From: Firmicutes bacterium UBA1191
Lineage (GTDB): Bacteria > Bacillota > Clostridia > Peptostreptococcales > Anaerovoracaceae
Reading direction: 5' to 3'
NCBI GenBank assembly: GCA_002310095.1
Contig: DBYH01000006.1
Location: 1-42,851 of the forward strand
DNA length: 42,851 bases
Position numbers and translations under genes: made by a program. Shown piece after piece: positions 41,362 through 42,851 of the stretch (position 1 is its first letter; every line of letters starts with the position of its first letter). The notes beneath the pieces were generated by a model. It ran no database searches. It saw only the letters and a list, made by a program, of their open reading frames with translations, and had not been told where the DNA came from.

Positions 41362-42851
41362 ATGATTATTCAGAAGGGCGACAAGACAATAACAGTTGCT
41401 GAGACGGCGGGCTTTTGCTTTGGCGTTAAGAGGGCTGTCGATATGGCTGTGGAGTCGGCGCCTGCCGCGAGCCTGGGACCGCTCATCCACAACGACGCTG
41501 CTGTCGCGCGCCTCGAGGAGCAGGGCGTCCGCGTGATTGAGAATCTGGATGAAGCGGGAGATCTTCCGGTCATCATCCGCTCCCACGGCGAGGGAGAAGC
41601 AGTATATAAGGAAGCAAAAGCAAAGGGCATCAGGCTGATCGACGCCACGTGCCCTTTTGTTGAGAAGATACACAGGATTGTCAGAGAAACCGACAGGCAG
41701 GTGGTCATTGCGGGCGACGGGAACCACGCCGAAGTGAAGGGCATCGCGGGATGGTGCCCGGAGGACAGGCCTGCCGTGGTATTCGGGACAGCGGAAGAAG
41801 CGGCTGAGTGCGGACTGCCTTTGCATGAGAGGCTGCTTCTAGTTGCTCAGACAACCATAAAGAAAGAGACGCTGGAGGGAATCGAGAAGGCCCTCATGGA
41901 GGCCGGTTACGATGTGGAGACCCGCGACACGATTTGCGAGGCAACGTCGAAACGGCAGGAGGAATGCGCGCGGATCGCGAAGGAAAGCGGGATGATGATC
42001 GTCATCGGGGGACGCGGAAGTTCCAATACGCGCAAGCTTTTCGAGATCGCGTCCAATAATTGTGAACGTACCTATTTTGTGCAAAATATAGATGATTTAC
42101 CGTTGCATGAGGTTGAGAAGTGTAATAAAATAGGAACGGTAGCCGGTGCATCGACGCCGGACTACACAATTAAGGAGGTTATTGCCATAATGAGTGATGT
42201 AGCACTTGAAAACAAAGACATGACCATGGAGGAACTGCTTCAGTCTGAAGAGTTCAACAAGACACTGAAGCTGCCGAGAAACGGTGAGATCGTGGACGGC
42301 AAAGTGCACCAGGTCAACGCTGAAGAAGTTATTGTGAATCTTGGAGTCAAGAAAGACGGAATCCTGCAGAAATCAGAAGCCAGCCTTGAGGAAGGGCAGA
42401 CCCTGGCCGATGCTTACAAAGTAGGTGATGAGATCAAGGCTAAGGTAATCAAGACTGATGATGGAGACGGCGGGATCCTGCTGTCAACTAAGAAACTCGA
42501 ATACATTGCCAACTGGGAAGAAGTTGTCAAAGCGTATGAAGATAAATCAGTTATCGAGGTCAAAGTCACAAGAGCTGTCAGAGGCGGCGTGATCGCTGAG
42601 TACAAAGAGTTCTCGGGCTTCATTCCACTTTCACAGCTTTCGGATCACTTCGTCGTGGACGCCGAGGAGTTCGTGGGACAGACCATGAACGTGAGAGTTT
42701 TCAGAATCGACCCTGCTAAGACGAAGGCCGTATTCTCACACAAGATGTACCTGGCAGACGAGAGAAAGAAGCTCGTCCAGGAGATCTGGGAGAAGCTCAA
42801 CGTGGATGATGTAGTTGAAGGTACTGTAATGAGATTCACCGACTACGGCGC
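41362..42851 (+). CDS. ispH: IspH-ribosomal protein S1 fusion (3' end outside window)
   Basis: One uninterrupted frame, open at the window end, of at least 496 residues. Residues 1 to about 280 are IspH (LytB), the 4Fe-4S enzyme making isopentenyl and dimethylallyl diphosphate. Its cluster cysteines lie in GFCFGVKRA (C19), DATCPFV and DTICEATSKRQ; IRSHGEG holds the active-site histidine. A linker of some 20 residues then leads into ribosomal S1 repeats: the first from GEIVDGKVHQV, the second around VIEVKVTRAVRGGV, and a third starting at EGTVMRFTDYG at the edge. Such fusions are known in Clostridia. An upstream GTGACAGCGG gives only a weak ribosome-binding site. An exact recurrent word is at 41816-41825 (L-P-L-H). 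Confidence 0.95.
   Translation, partial: MIIQKGDKTITVAETAGFCFGVKRAVDMAVESAPAASLGPLIHNDAAVARLEEQGVRVIENLDEAGDLPVIIRSHGEGEAVYKEAKAKGIRLIDATCPFVEKIHRIVRETDRQVVIAGDGNHAEVKGIAGWCPEDRPAVVFGTAEEAAECGLPLHERLLLVAQTTIKKETLEGIEKALMEAGYDVETRDTICEATSKRQEECARIAKESGMMIVIGGRGSSNTRKLFEIASNNCERTYFVQNIDDLPLHEVEKCNKIGTVAGASTPDYTIKEVIAIMSDVALENKDMTMEELLQSEEFNKTLKLPRNGEIVDGKVHQVNAEEVIVNLGVKKDGILQKSEASLEEGQTLADAYKVGDEIKAKVIKTDDGDGGILLSTKKLEYIANWEEVVKAYEDKSVIEVKVTRAVRGGVIAEYKEFSGFIPLSQLSDHFVVDAEEFVGQTMNVRVFRIDPAKTKAVFSHKMYLADERKKLVQEIWEKLNVDDVVEGTVMRFTDYG

Larger units (their letters stand above)
2142..41825. repeat. Dispersed 10-base word TGCYTTTGCA (16 exact copies)
   Basis: Exact copies on the plus strand start at 2142, 3306, 10361, 19163, 27641, 32413, 36886, 37024 and 41816. 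Reverse-complement copies (TGCAAARGCA) start at 8953, 12031, 15986, 24711, 34485, 39938 and 40722. Ten have C and six have T at the variable position. The extended form is near CTGCYTTTGCAT. The two outer triplets TGC and GCA are complementary, so the word is a partial palindrome. Variants differing at one end base include 3120, 6178, 13698, 14542, 17477, 21755, 22075, 24799, 26970, 27330, 28357, 28421 and 30602. No orientation bias is visible. Count made by eye. Confidence 0.85.

Noticed and set aside
2142..41825. Recurrent word as mere codon preference
   Set aside because: Copies are read in three frames on both strands and five lie outside genes.

Overview
The window reads as a chromosomal segment of an anaerobic, low-oxygen-adapted member of the Clostridia, about mid-50s % GC by eye. 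The evidence is a T-box in front of an isoleucyl-tRNA synthetase, a class B sortase, an IspH-ribosomal protein S1 fusion, indolepyruvate:ferredoxin oxidoreductase, Rrf2-linked cysteine synthesis, Gram-positive-style Shine-Dalgarno sites and a clostridial-type Tad/Flp pilus cluster. A Eubacteriales family XIII/Anaerovoracaceae-like host is my best guess, not a demonstrated one.

Layout. 1-7188 (+): end of thiI, iorA-iorB, sortase B and a three-gene GlpABC-like redox set (two flavoproteins plus DUF1667), tightly spaced and closed by a bidirectional terminator. 7248-11451 (-): QueT-type transporter, a very unusual LysR regulator fused to a complete AMP-forming acyl-CoA ligase, and an EutH-like membrane protein. 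11529-14440 (+): metY, cysK and an Rrf2 regulator with an IscR-like cysteine set; the metY promoter carries exact direct repeats. 14554-15420 (-): a PD-(D/E)XK-like protein of unknown role. 15713-20794 (+): T-box, ileS, an unknown gene, rlmN. 20868-26142 (+): P-loop protein, Nudix hydrolase, BMP-type lipoprotein, citrate synthase, EcsC-like and LemA proteins. 26254-28994 (+): sfsA, a Nim/PNPOx-like protein, an NhaC-type antiporter. 28933-36906 (-): a Tad pilus locus split into an envelope/pilin half (Flp, two TadE-like proteins, DUF5702, DUF6382) and a motor half (TadA, TadB, TadC); a sodium:alanine symporter on the opposite strand lies between the halves. 37130-42851 (+): APC permease, a second PD-(D/E)XK-like paralogue behind a structured repeat leader, rarA, and an IspH-S1 fusion running off the window.

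The signal not explained by the genes is a short DNA word, TGCYTTTGCA (extended form close to CTGCCTTTGCAT). I find 16 exact copies in both orientations, against roughly 0.2 expected for random sequence, plus many copies of the inner GCYTTTGC. It occurs between genes, at gene edges, next to or within terminator hairpins, and inside genes in all three reading frames, so selection seems to act on DNA rather than on protein. This resembles the DNA-uptake sequences of Neisseria and Pasteurellaceae, which to my knowledge have not been described in Clostridia. The other two leading observations are the LysR-acyl-CoA ligase fusion with a palindrome over its own promoter, and the pair of PD-(D/E)XK-like paralogues.
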